Assembly (NCBI GenBank): GCA_947683625.1
Contig: CANTUR010000047.1
Span: 2,728,001 to 2,792,000 of the forward strand
DNA from: Mallotus nudiflorus
Taxonomy: Eukaryota > Streptophyta > Magnoliopsida > Malpighiales > Euphorbiaceae
Length of the DNA stretch: 64,000 nt
Reading direction: 5' to 3'
Shown here one piece after another: positions 48,692 through 57,301 of the stretch (positions within the stretch are counted from its first letter, which is position 1; each line of letters opens with the position of its first letter). The notes beneath the pieces are model-generated. The model ran no database searches. It saw only the letters and a program-made list of their open reading frames with translations, and was not told the DNA's origin. The translations under genes and the position numbers were made by a program.

Positions 48692-48801
48692 CCGGCAGCA
48701 TGAAGAGGTTTGTTGTTGCTGCTGCTTGCCGCTACTCGTGCTGGTTCCGGCAGCATGAAGAGGTCTGTTGCCGCCGCTGCTTGCCGCTACTCATGCTGGT
48801 T
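48692..48801. repeat. Two copies of a 55-bp tandem repeat in LTR H
   Basis: Units starting CCGGCAGCATGAAGAGG at 48692 and 48747, with a partial third (CCGGCAGC) at 48802. Contains GCTGCTGCTTGCCGCTACTC, GC-rich in an otherwise AT-rich LTR. Confidence 0.8.
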
Positions 48802-48946
48802 CCGGCAGCTCCAGAGGAAGACGATGAAGAAGAAGGGAGGAGGAGGTGATGGATGGCTGCTAGCGTGAAGGTGGAAGAAGCACAGTGACAGTAGGTGACC
48901 GGAACTTGTGGGAGAAGAGGAAGAAAATGGTTCTACAACTTGTTTT

Positions 48947-48948
<2 letters not shown>

Positions 48949-48990
<42 letters not shown>
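48949..48990. repeat. (TA)n microsatellite in LTR H
   Basis: About 21 uninterrupted TA units. Confidence 0.95.
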
Positions 48991-48994
<4 letters not shown>

Positions 48995-49402
48995 AAAAAT
49001 AATACTAATGATAATAATAATAACCATAATAATAAATACACACATAAAATAAGGTTTACATAAGCAATTAAAAATAAATAATGATGATTACAATACAAAT
49101 AATATAATTTATTAAAAATAATAATATCCTTAATACTAATATAACAATTTAATAATAAAATCAATAATGTAGGTTGATAAAAATAATAATGTACATAAAT
49201 TAATATTATTAAAATATTACCATCCGAAATAATAAATTTTAAAATAATAAAAAAAATTACATTGAAAATATTATCAAACATAAAATAATAAGTATTAATC
49301 ATAAAATAGCAAAATAAATAAATTTAACTTTTAAATTCTATTAACACTGCATATCTCATTACTTAATAAAATAATTTAAAAAATTAGGGTTATTACAGTT
49401 GG

Positions 49403-50620
49403 CTTGTTTAACAATTTGATGTCAAGTCCACCTTTCTCAATGGGGAGCTACAAGAAGAAGTGTATGTCATTCAACCTGAAGGTTTTATTGTTCATGGCAA
49501 AGAAGAGAAGGTGTACAGGTTGAAGAAAGCTCTCTACAACCTAAAGCAGGCTCCACGGGCATGGTACAACAAAATAGACTCATATTTCCTTTAAAATGGC
49601 TTTGAGAGAAGCAAAAATGAGCCCACTTTGTACTTGAAAAGGCTAAGTAAGAATGATTTCTTGATTGTTTGTCTTTACGTTGACAATATGATATACATGG
49701 GTTCATCAACTTCTTTTATTGATGAGTTTAAAATTTGCATGAAGAAAGAGTTTGAGATGTCAGATTTGGGTCTATTGCACTATTTTCTTAGTCTTAAAGT
49801 GAAAAAAGTTAAAGATGAGATATTTGTTTCACAAAGGAAATATGCAATTGATCTCCTTAAAAGATTTAACATGTTAAGTTGCAAGAGTACAATAACTCCA
49901 ATGAATTTGAATGAGAACTTGCAACTTAATGATGGTACGGAGGAAGCAAATCCAAGTTATTTTTGAAACTTAGTTGGAGGCTTGATATATTTAACTTATA
50001 CTCGACTGGATATGGTAATTTTAGTTGGTGTAATTTCAAGATTTATGCACTCTCCTTCAGTGCATCATCATGGAGCTGCAAAAAGAGTGCTACGATACAT
50101 TGTTGGAACAACTGAGTTTGGGTTGTGGTATGGTCGTGTTTCAGAGTTCAAATTGTTTAGCTATACTAACAGTGATTGGGCAGGATGTTTGGAAGATAGA
50201 TGAAGCACTTCTGGTTATGTTTTCAGTCTTGGATCAACTAGTATATGTTGGAGTTCAAAGAAGCAAGCAACAACAGCCTTATCTTCCTCAGAAGTTGAAT
50301 ATGCAACTGCAACTTCATCAGCATGTCAAGCAATCTGGTTAAGGCGAATTCTTGCTGATATAAAACAAGAACAGGAAGAAGCAACTAAAGTTTATTGTGA
50401 TAATAAAGTTGCAATAGCAATGACAAAAAATCCAGCCTACCACGAAAGAACAAAACACATTGACATTCGGGTTCATTTTATTCTAGATCTTGTATCAAAT
50501 GGTTCCATTGTCTTGAAGTATTGCAGTACAGATGAGCAGGTGGCTGATATTCTGACAAAGTCCCTTCCTGTGAGAAGCATGTCTATTTCAAAAATCAACT
50601 TGGTGTTCGCAATTTTGAAT
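49403..50620 (+). pseudogene. Copia F reverse transcriptase and RNase H, second part
   Basis: Picks up the frame left at 38757: QFDVKSTFLNGELQEEVYV, KKALYNLKQAPRAWY, then LYVDNMIYMGS. The catalytic YVDD has become YVDN (codons near 49679-49687), so the enzyme would be inactive even without the stops. RNase H follows (SSSEVEYATATSSACQA, HIDIRVHFI) and the end part QVADILTKSLP. Stops lie near 49410, 49593, 49964 and 50201, and frame changes occur near 50203 and 50340. Confidence 0.9.
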
Positions 50621-50622
50621 CA

Positions 50623-50630
50623 AGGGGGAG
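50623..50630 (+). other. Polypurine tract of copia F
   Basis: AGGGGGAG directly before the 3' LTR start TGTTGAATG. Confidence 0.8.
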
Positions 50631-50939
50631 TGTTGAATGTTGATTCAAAATATCAGCATGTGACCTAGTCTATAGTTAGTTGAAATAAGTTGCTGATTTT
50701 TCTCATTTAGTTCCTTGAATTTCTGGTTTATTTGTTTAGCTAACAGCACTTTGATTTAGTGCCAAAGATTTCTGCTTTCTTTAAGTTAGTTTGTTTCATG
50801 TAATGCCTATTTAAAGGCAAGTTAATTTAGTGAATAATGCATCCAATTTTCAGCTCACAGAACATGTAGTTTCTTTTCTTCTTAATCAGTTCTCTGCTAT
50901 TTTATTTTTCCTCTGGTTTTGCTGCTCTCTACCCCATCA
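50631..50939 (+). repeat. Copia F 3' LTR
   Basis: 309 bases, begins TGTTGAATG and ends ACCCCATCA, followed by the target duplication GAAGA (50940-50944) and the resumption of the LINE. Confidence 0.93.
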
Positions 50940-50944
50940 GAAGA

Positions 50945-51640
50945 ATGGTGTGTTACTTTCCATGACTACTATAATTTATGCTAGTCCTAATCCCATGCAG
51001 AGAAAGCTCTTTTGGGCGAAACTAGCCCGGATCAACTCAAACATGAACTCCCCTTGGCTTTTATGTGGCAACTTTAACATAATAGCTCATATTTCTGAGA
51101 GACAAGGGGGTTCGAGCAGTAGAGTGGGGACTTTTAGCCTTTTTCAGTCTTGGTTGCAGTCTAAAAAACTAAACAACCTTGGCTTTGTTGGCTCAAAGTT
51201 CACTTGGCGAAGAGGCAACTTACATCAGCGACTTGACAGAGCATTATGTAATGATGGATGGTTCTATAAATTTCTAGAGGGGAAGGTGTTTGTTTACCAA
51301 GAATAAGCTCGGATCTCAGGCCACTTTTGATTAAGTTTGAAGTTTCTCGCCACCACAATCCCCAGGACAGACCATTCTGCTTTCAGGCAGCATGGCTCCT
51401 TCATGAACAATTTAAGCAGCTTGTTACACAAGCGTGGAGCCATCCGGGAACTTTCAATGATAAAGTGGATCGGTTTATTGATCATGCTCGCAAGTGGAAC
51501 AAAGAGAGCTTTGGAAATATCTTTCGAAACAAAAAGAAACTGTTGGAACGCTTAGATGCTATTCAAAGGGCCCTTAAAAATAAGCATTCTGAGTTTCTCC
51601 TCAAGCTAGAATCCCAATTGCAGTAAAAACTTGAGAGAGT
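50945..51640 (+). pseudogene. LINE ORF2 endonuclease, second part
   Basis: Resumes the endonuclease after the copia insertion: TIIYASPNPMQRKLFWAKL, then PWLLCGNFNIIAHISERQGG (the GDFN motif is GNFN here), then LGFVGSKFTWRRGN and LHQRLDRALCN, the C-terminal endonuclease motifs. It has an in-frame stop at about 51304 and frame changes. The linker to the reverse transcriptase follows from 51327 (HNPQDRPFCFQAAWLLH). Confidence 0.88.
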
Positions 51641-53470
51641 CTTTACCCAAGAAGAATTATACTGGTTTCAAAAATCTCGGTCTAACTGGATTCTAAGTGG
51701 TGACCGTAACACAGCTTATTATCATCATAAAACCTTGCAGCGAAGGAAGAGGAATCAGACAAATTTTTTATACGATGATACGGGTCGGAAAATTGAAGAG
51801 CCTAAAGCTCTAAAACGGATGGTCGTCTCATATTTTCAGAATTTATATGCCAAATCAAACACCCCGCCCTTGCTTTCATGCAGCGCCACTCCTTCCCTCA
51901 GATAAATAATGAGCAGATGGAGGATCTTATCAGAGCTGTGTCTATCACAGAGGTTCATTGTGCTCTTTTTTATATGAAGCCTTTCAAGGCTCCTGGTGTT
52001 GACGGCCTTCATGCAGGTTTTTATAAGTCTCAATGGGACATTATTGGGAAGGACATGTATAAAATGGTTTGTAGAGTTAAGGGGGGTTTGCAGTTTCCTG
52101 AGAAAATTAATCATACTCTCCTAGTTTTAATTCCAAAGAAGGTTAATTCATGTGTGCTTAAGGATTTCAGGCCGATAAACCTCTGTAATGTAAGCTTTAA
52201 AATCATTACTAAGCTGATTGTGAACCACATTAAACCTCTCATGCCACTCTTATAGGGCCGGGGCAGACTAGCTTTGTTCCAGGACGGAACATCACAGATA
52301 ATATTGTGCTAGCTCAGGAAATAATTCATACCATGTGTTCCAAGAAGGGGAAGAAAGGTCAGATGGCAATCAAAATTGATCTTAATAAAGCTTATGACAT
52401 GTTGAGGTGGGACTTTATTCAAGACACACTAATGGATATCGGCTTGCCCAGTAATTTAATTTCTGTCATTATGCATTGTGTCACTACATCATCGATGGCT
52501 GTGTTGTGGAATGGTGAAGTTACTAGTACTTTTTCTCCTTCCAAAGGAATCAGACAAGGGGATCCGCTCTCCCCTTACCTTTTTGTTCTTTGCATTGAGA
52601 GACTTGCATAGAGAATAGCTACTGCTGTTTCATCTAATCAGTGGAAACCGATTTTCTTGAGCAAAAATGGGCCGCCTCTATTGTATCTTTTCTTTGCAGA
52701 TGACCTTCTCTTGTTTACAAAGGCATCAGATCATCCAGTAGCTGTGGTCTCTAAGGTGCTTCAGGAATTTTATGATTGTTCTGGCCAAAGCATAAATCAT
52801 GATAAATCTCTTTATTTATCAACTAATGTCAACCGTAGGGATGCTACTCGTCTTGCTTCTGGCATGAATGTCAAGATTACTAACGATCTCGTAAAGTACC
52901 TAGGGGTGCCTTTGTTGGGGGAAATTTTAAAAGACCAGAAAGATAAAGTTTTAATATTGTGATTGTCCAAACTCCAACAGCCTTTGCTTCATTCCCGAAT
53001 TATAAAAGCTACTTATAGCAGTATTTTGGAGAAGGTCCAAAAGAGGCTATCTGGATGGAATGCTAGTGGGTTGTCACTTGCGGGTCGTATCACACTTGCT
53101 AATTCAGTTATTGAGGCAATCCCATTTTACACCATGCAAACTACGAGACTTCTTATGTCTTTACGCGATAAAATAGAACAGTGATGCTGAGGTTTTATTT
53201 GGGGATCTAAGGAAACCAAACAGCATATGAGCCTTCTGCCATGGGGTCAGATGTGTGTTCCGAAAGATATGGGAGGTGCTGGTTAAAAAGAACCTTCGTG
53301 ACATGAATTCGGCTCTAATCATGAAATTAGGATGGAACTTAATCAATAAGCCAGATGCTTTGTGGGTGAGGGTCCTAGCCTCAAATATGTCTATGCACTC
53401 CATCCCTCAAGATATTGCTTGTAAGAATAGTTCATCACTTTGGAAAGAGATCAGCAAAATGTGACCAAGG
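51641..53470 (+). pseudogene. LINE ORF2 reverse transcriptase
   Basis: Non-LTR reverse transcriptase in several frames: FKAPGVDGLHAGFYK, LIPKKVNSCVLKDFRPINLCN, a frameshift near 52255, KIDLNKAYDMLRWDFI, GIRQGDPLSPYLFVL, a stop near 52609, and LYLFFADDLLLFTKA. The catalytic FADD is intact near 52693-52704. The thumb region follows with YLGVPLLG. A stop at about 52960 and further breaks near 53184 mark it as dead. Confidence 0.92.
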
Positions 53471-54819
53471 ATTTCGGAAGAGGTGAGATGGGCCCTTGGA
53501 GATGGTTCTCAAGTTTCTTTTTGGTGGGATAGATGGGTTCTCGATGTTCCGCTGCACACTCTCGCTTTATCTGAAATTCCAATGAGCATTAAGGACCAAA
53601 TGGTCCAGTTTTTTTTTGATGAAAATGGTCAGTGGAAGTGGGATTTCTTCCAGCACTTGCTCCCATATCATGCCATTCTGCAAATCGCTGTTGTCAAGCC
53701 GCCTACTCCTCAAGATGGCTGTGACAAAATTTACTGGAACTTTACTGCCTCCGGGGAATTTTCAACGAAGTATGCTTACAATAAAGTGAATGAGGTGTGT
53801 AAGATGGGAGGGAACAGGCTTTTGAATTGCATTTGGCGATGGAATGGTCCACAAAGGGTGCGAACCTTTCTATAGCTCGTAGTTCAACACCGTCTACTAA
53901 CTAACAAGGAACTCACTCGCAAACACATTTTGGGTAATCCTCTTTGCCCAGTATGTCAGATTGGAGAAGAATCTCCAATTCATATGATTCGGGACTGTGT
54001 GGCTACAGCCTCTGTTTGGAAACGTTTAATCCCAAGAACACATCATCAGTCTTTCTTTAGCATGACTGGTTGTTGGCTAATCTGCTCAATAAAGTTCACT
54101 ATAATTATGATATTCCATGGCCTTGTATATTCGGGATAGCTACTTGGAGGTTGTGATCTTAGCGAAACACTTTTGTCTTTCATCATTCCAATTAGAAGGG
54201 AGATAAGATTATGGATATTCGCAATCGGGCTAAAGGGGTAATAGTGTTTATGGAAGGGTGGGTTCCTTTACAGCATCTGGCACCCTTCGGCATATGAAGC
54301 TCATTGGCAGGACTCCGCCAAAGGGCAATTTCATGAAAATCAACACTGATGAAGCGGTTAAAGCAAATTCTGGTCATGCTTCAGCTGGTGATCTGATTTG
54401 GGATTTCTGCGGCAGATGGAGAGGTGGATTCATGATGAACATCGATATTGCTTCTATCACCAATGCTGAGCTGTTGGGATTTTTTGAAGGCTTAACATTG
54501 GCTTGGGAGCTTGGCTTTCGGAATGTTGTTTTGGAAACTGATAGCAAATGTGTAATTCACTTACTGTCCAAGGGTCTTCGTCAGGCGAATGCTCATACAC
54601 CTCTTATTACGGGAATTCTGAATTTACTAAGACAAGATTGGGTGGTGGCATGTACACATATCCATAGGGAAGGGAATTTCTCTACTGACTACCTTGCTTC
54701 TTTGGCTCAAGATATACTTATTGGTACACATCGCTTGACATGACCTCCGCCAGGCCTGCAAAAATGGATTGATCATGATATTAGAGGAGTTGCTCATGAG
54801 CGTTTAATTAGTCTTTAGC
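53471..54819 (+). pseudogene. LINE ORF2 zinc-binding segment and RNase H
   Basis: The reverse-transcriptase-associated zinc-binding domain reads WALGDGSQVSFWWDRW, then FSTKYAYNKV, WNGPQRVRTFL and CPVCQIGEESPIHMIRDC. After a frame break, the plant-type RNase H is open over 54258-54743: KGNFMKINTDEAVKANSG (first catalytic Asp), ITNAELLGFFEGL (Glu), LETDSKCVIHLL (Asp) and HIHREGNFSTDYLA. The final stop is near 54743, with a readable tail to about 54819, then the A-rich end of the LINE. Confidence 0.9.
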
Positions 54820-54864
54820 ATTCATTTTGTTTGGTGTTTTTCCCTTTCATCAAAAAAAATATAT

Positions 54865-54880
54865 ATAGATAATACATTAA
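54865..54880. repeat. LINE target-site duplication, right copy
   Basis: ATAGATAATACATTAA, identical to 34459-34474, directly after the A-rich LINE end. Confidence 0.9.
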
Positions 54881-54885
54881 GGTAT

Positions 54886-55268
54886 AATACATTAACGACC
54901 CCTTGTACTTGACATAATTTATTAGTTTGAGACCTCAACTTACAGTTTTGTCATTTAAACATTTAAATTTATCTAAAATACACTAATTTACACTAATATG
55001 ATGACATAATGCATTTTCCATTTCTATACTTGCAACTTTTTATTTGTTCGTCACATCTATTTATAGTTTTTAATCAGTTAAATACTTAAAATGTGGAACA
55101 TGCTAATTCATTATTTCATACCACGTGTACTAATAGGAGTTTCAAAATTATATTTTAGGCGAGCTTTATATTTTAGACGAGTTTAAGTATTAAAATGACA
55201 AAACTATAAATTAAAATATCAAACTGATAAAAAATGATAAGTACAGAAAAGTCATGAATGTATTATGC
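54886..55268. mobile_element. Probable MITE with terminal inverted repeats
   Basis: The left end (ATAATACATTAACGACCCCT and TGTACTT) and the reverse complement of the right end (ATAATACATTCATGACTTTT and TGTACTT) form imperfect inverted repeats of about 28 bases around 383 bases of AT-rich, non-coding DNA. Size and TIRs fit a non-autonomous DNA transposon. The target duplication is not clear, so the superfamily is left open. Confidence 0.5.
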
Positions 55269-56263
55269 TTATGTTTAAATGACGCTGATTACTAGTGAGT
55301 GCTACATATAAAAGAGTTTTATGTAAATTACATTCATACCTCTATTTGTTTTTGTTTTTGAAAAGATATCTCTATTTGTTTTATAATATAATAAAAGTTA
55401 TATAAAAGATTAAAAGTACTTATTTTATTAGGATAATCAATTAGGAAGTTTCAAAAAAAATTGGAAAATTAATTAAATTTAATAAAATCTAAAACTTAAA
55501 AGGAGATGGGCAATTTGCTTTATATTACATCTAGCAGAAAATTAAATAGAGAAAAATCAAGTCCTAAATTCTATTTTTGAGAAGCTAGCACAGAGATCAC
55601 ATTTAGCAAGCAGAATCAATAATTAATCAATATTTATTGAAAAAAAGAGAAAATAAAAGTAAATTAAATGTAATTTTTTGAAATATCATTTTAATTTTTT
55701 TATTATGATACATAAGGAATTCATAATCTAATACAATTCTTGGGTAGTGCCCAATTAAAATGAGGGTTTTTCTCCTCTTTCATTAATAAATTTATATGTT
55801 TTGCTTAGAAAAAAAAAAGAAAAAAGAAGGAATTTGCTAATATTTTTCATATTGATTGCTTTGAGTTAAAATTATATTTTTTTTGTGAGCATTAATTAGA
55901 TTGTATTTAGTTATGCAATAGATTTTGGATTTAAACATTCATATTACTTCATGACATTCATGCCAAATTAAGTGAAAGGACAGTTATGATCAGCACTCAA
56001 CATCTGATCATGGGTGATAATGCAACATGTTAATTATTTGATATTTTTTGGAAAAAATTGCACAAAACTAGCTGATTCGAGGTTACACCATGCAATTACA
56101 TTACATTAAATGGACAAGATAAATATTTGGGTGGTCAAGAATTGAATCATAATCACTTTAATGCCATAAAGAGCTATTGATTGATGATGCTAAATTAATT
56201 GACATTATGCATTAATACATAGAAGAAATGTGCTTTATATATCCAAATTGATGCAGCAAAATT
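55269..56263. other. Intergenic region downstream of the TT1-like gene
   Basis: AT-rich. I see no gene, repeat or structured RNA in it. It contains the 3' flank of the TT1-like gene, including several AATAAA-like sequences on the minus strand. Confidence 0.6.
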
Positions 56264-57220
56264 CTAAAGAACAGGAGTGGCATCATCAAATAGCCCAAAC
56301 TCATCATAAGTTGATGGAGGAGGAGGAAAAAGAGGGTCATGGCCCGATGAGCCGAATGCTTTGATGTGATCTTTGAGTGATCTTTTGTGCTTAAAGTCAG
56401 ACCCACAAATACAAAGCCAACGCTTGCCACAGTTCTTCTCATGGGTTCTCCAGTCACCTTTCACAGCTAAGAATTTTCCACATTTTCTACACATGAAGGG
56501 TTTTGCTCCATGCTTTCTCTTGTAATGTGTTTGCAACGTTCGAAAATCTTTCAGAGGCTTTGCTTTTGGGTGTTGTATATTGTTCTTGCACCCTTCTGCA
56601 CAACAGTAGCAAGGAATCCCTAGCATGGCTCGTGGTTGTGCTCCCTTCAACGATTCAGGTCCTCTCCGATACTGTGATCCATGACCCCACAGGTGCATCT
56701 GAAACAAGAAAATTTTATTACATGTTATCTTGATGACTGTAAAAACTTATCAGCTTAATGTTAAAGAGGAGTAAATTAAAAGATTTGAAACCTGAAGATT
56801 GTTGTAGCGGTTGAAGGTCTTAAAGCAGACATGGCAAGAAAATCGAGTAAAGCCGATAAGTATTTGTTCAGGAGTTGGTATCCAATATCGTGTAGCTGCT
56901 ACCTTTGCATTACCTTCAGTACTTGAATTGATGGAGCTATGAGAATAATAATCAGGAAGACCAATGTGTAAGGCCACAGTAACATCCTCTTTGTCTCCAT
57001 CAATGCTTTCTTTAGGGTTTTCACTGTTGAATGCTTGCTGGTCTTGAGAGATACTTAAAGAGTTCAACAATGGCATAGGCTCCGGAGAAGTATAACTAGT
57101 AGCTGGAAAAAGATCGAGTGGCTCAATATCAGAAGTGTGCTTATGATCATTAGAAGATGATGAAGAAGAAGAAGAAGCCAATGGGGTGCTAGGGTTAAAT
57201 ATAACATCTGAAGACTCCAT
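56264..57220 (-). CDS. TT1: WIP-domain C2H2 zinc-finger transcription factor, TRANSPARENT TESTA 1-like
   Basis: Two exons, 57220-56792 and 56698-56264, with a 93-base intron (CTTCAG|GTTTCA ... TTGTTTCAG|ATGCAC) give 287 residues. The N-terminal half is variable: a Ser run at about 17-24, LDLFP and the conserved VALHIGLP. The WIP domain covers about 118-259: YWIPTPEQILIGFTRFSC, then four zinc fingers. Finger 1 is C129/C132/H145/H149, split by the intron. Finger 2 spans about 173-206. Finger 3 is C213/C216/H229/C233. Finger 4 starts C239/C241 with H254. The wording FSCHVCFKTFNRYNNLQ is closest to Arabidopsis TT1 (WIP1), a nuclear regulator of flavonoid (proanthocyanidin) accumulation in the seed coat, rather than NTT or DOT5. 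An in-frame ATG eight codons upstream exists, but MESSDV is preferred by similarity. Confidence 0.9.
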
Positions 57221-57293
57221 GTTAGCTACTTCTATTAAAAGCAAACGTAAGCATACACAAAGGGTGAGGTTTTGCTACTGATCCAAAAGGGGT

Positions 57294-57301
57294 TTTATAT
57301 A
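57294..57301 (-). promoter_or_regulatory. TATA box of the TT1-like gene
   Basis: TATATAAA on the minus strand, about 75 bases before the ATG, a suitable distance for a short 5' leader. Confidence 0.6.

Larger units (their letters stand above)
48032..49397 (-). repeat. Chromovirus solo LTR H, right fragment
   Basis: Continuation of LTR H after LTR I. It ends at 49397, which on the minus strand is the LTR start TGTAATAACCC. The region equivalent to the first island of other LTRs (about 48640-48950) is different from all other copies and contains a tandem repeat. A long minus-strand frame at 48787-49302 is made of AT-rich and TA-repeat sequence and is not called. Confidence 0.88.
35657..50939 (+). 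mobile_element. Copia element F, decayed, inserted in the LINE
   Basis: Ty1/copia element with 309-bp LTRs (35657-35965 and 50631-50939), an initiator-Met primer-binding site, gag and pol remnants, a polypurine tract and a perfect target duplication GAAGA (35652-35656 and 50940-50944). Small LTRs and the gag type suggest the Ivana/Oryco group, but I hold that loosely. The internal region is interrupted at 38758-49397 by chromovirus LTRs. Confidence 0.93.
34475..54864 (+). mobile_element. 5'-truncated L1-type LINE carrying a nested insertion stack
   Basis: A plant L1-like LINE on the plus strand. It starts abruptly inside the ORF1 zinc knuckle and continues through ORF2 (endonuclease, reverse transcriptase, zinc-binding segment, RNase H). 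It ends in an A-rich tail (CAAAAAAAATATAT) before the second copy of a 16-bp target duplication. Start inside a coding region, variable-length long TSD and an A-rich 3' end are the signature of target-primed reverse transcription. About 15.3 kb in the middle (35657-50939) is a later copia insertion with further nesting. Many stops and frameshifts show it is old. Confidence 0.93.

Noticed and set aside
48787..49302. 171-codon minus-strand frame with Tyr-Ile runs
   Set aside because: Made of a (TA)n microsatellite and AT-rich LTR H sequence, with no domain.
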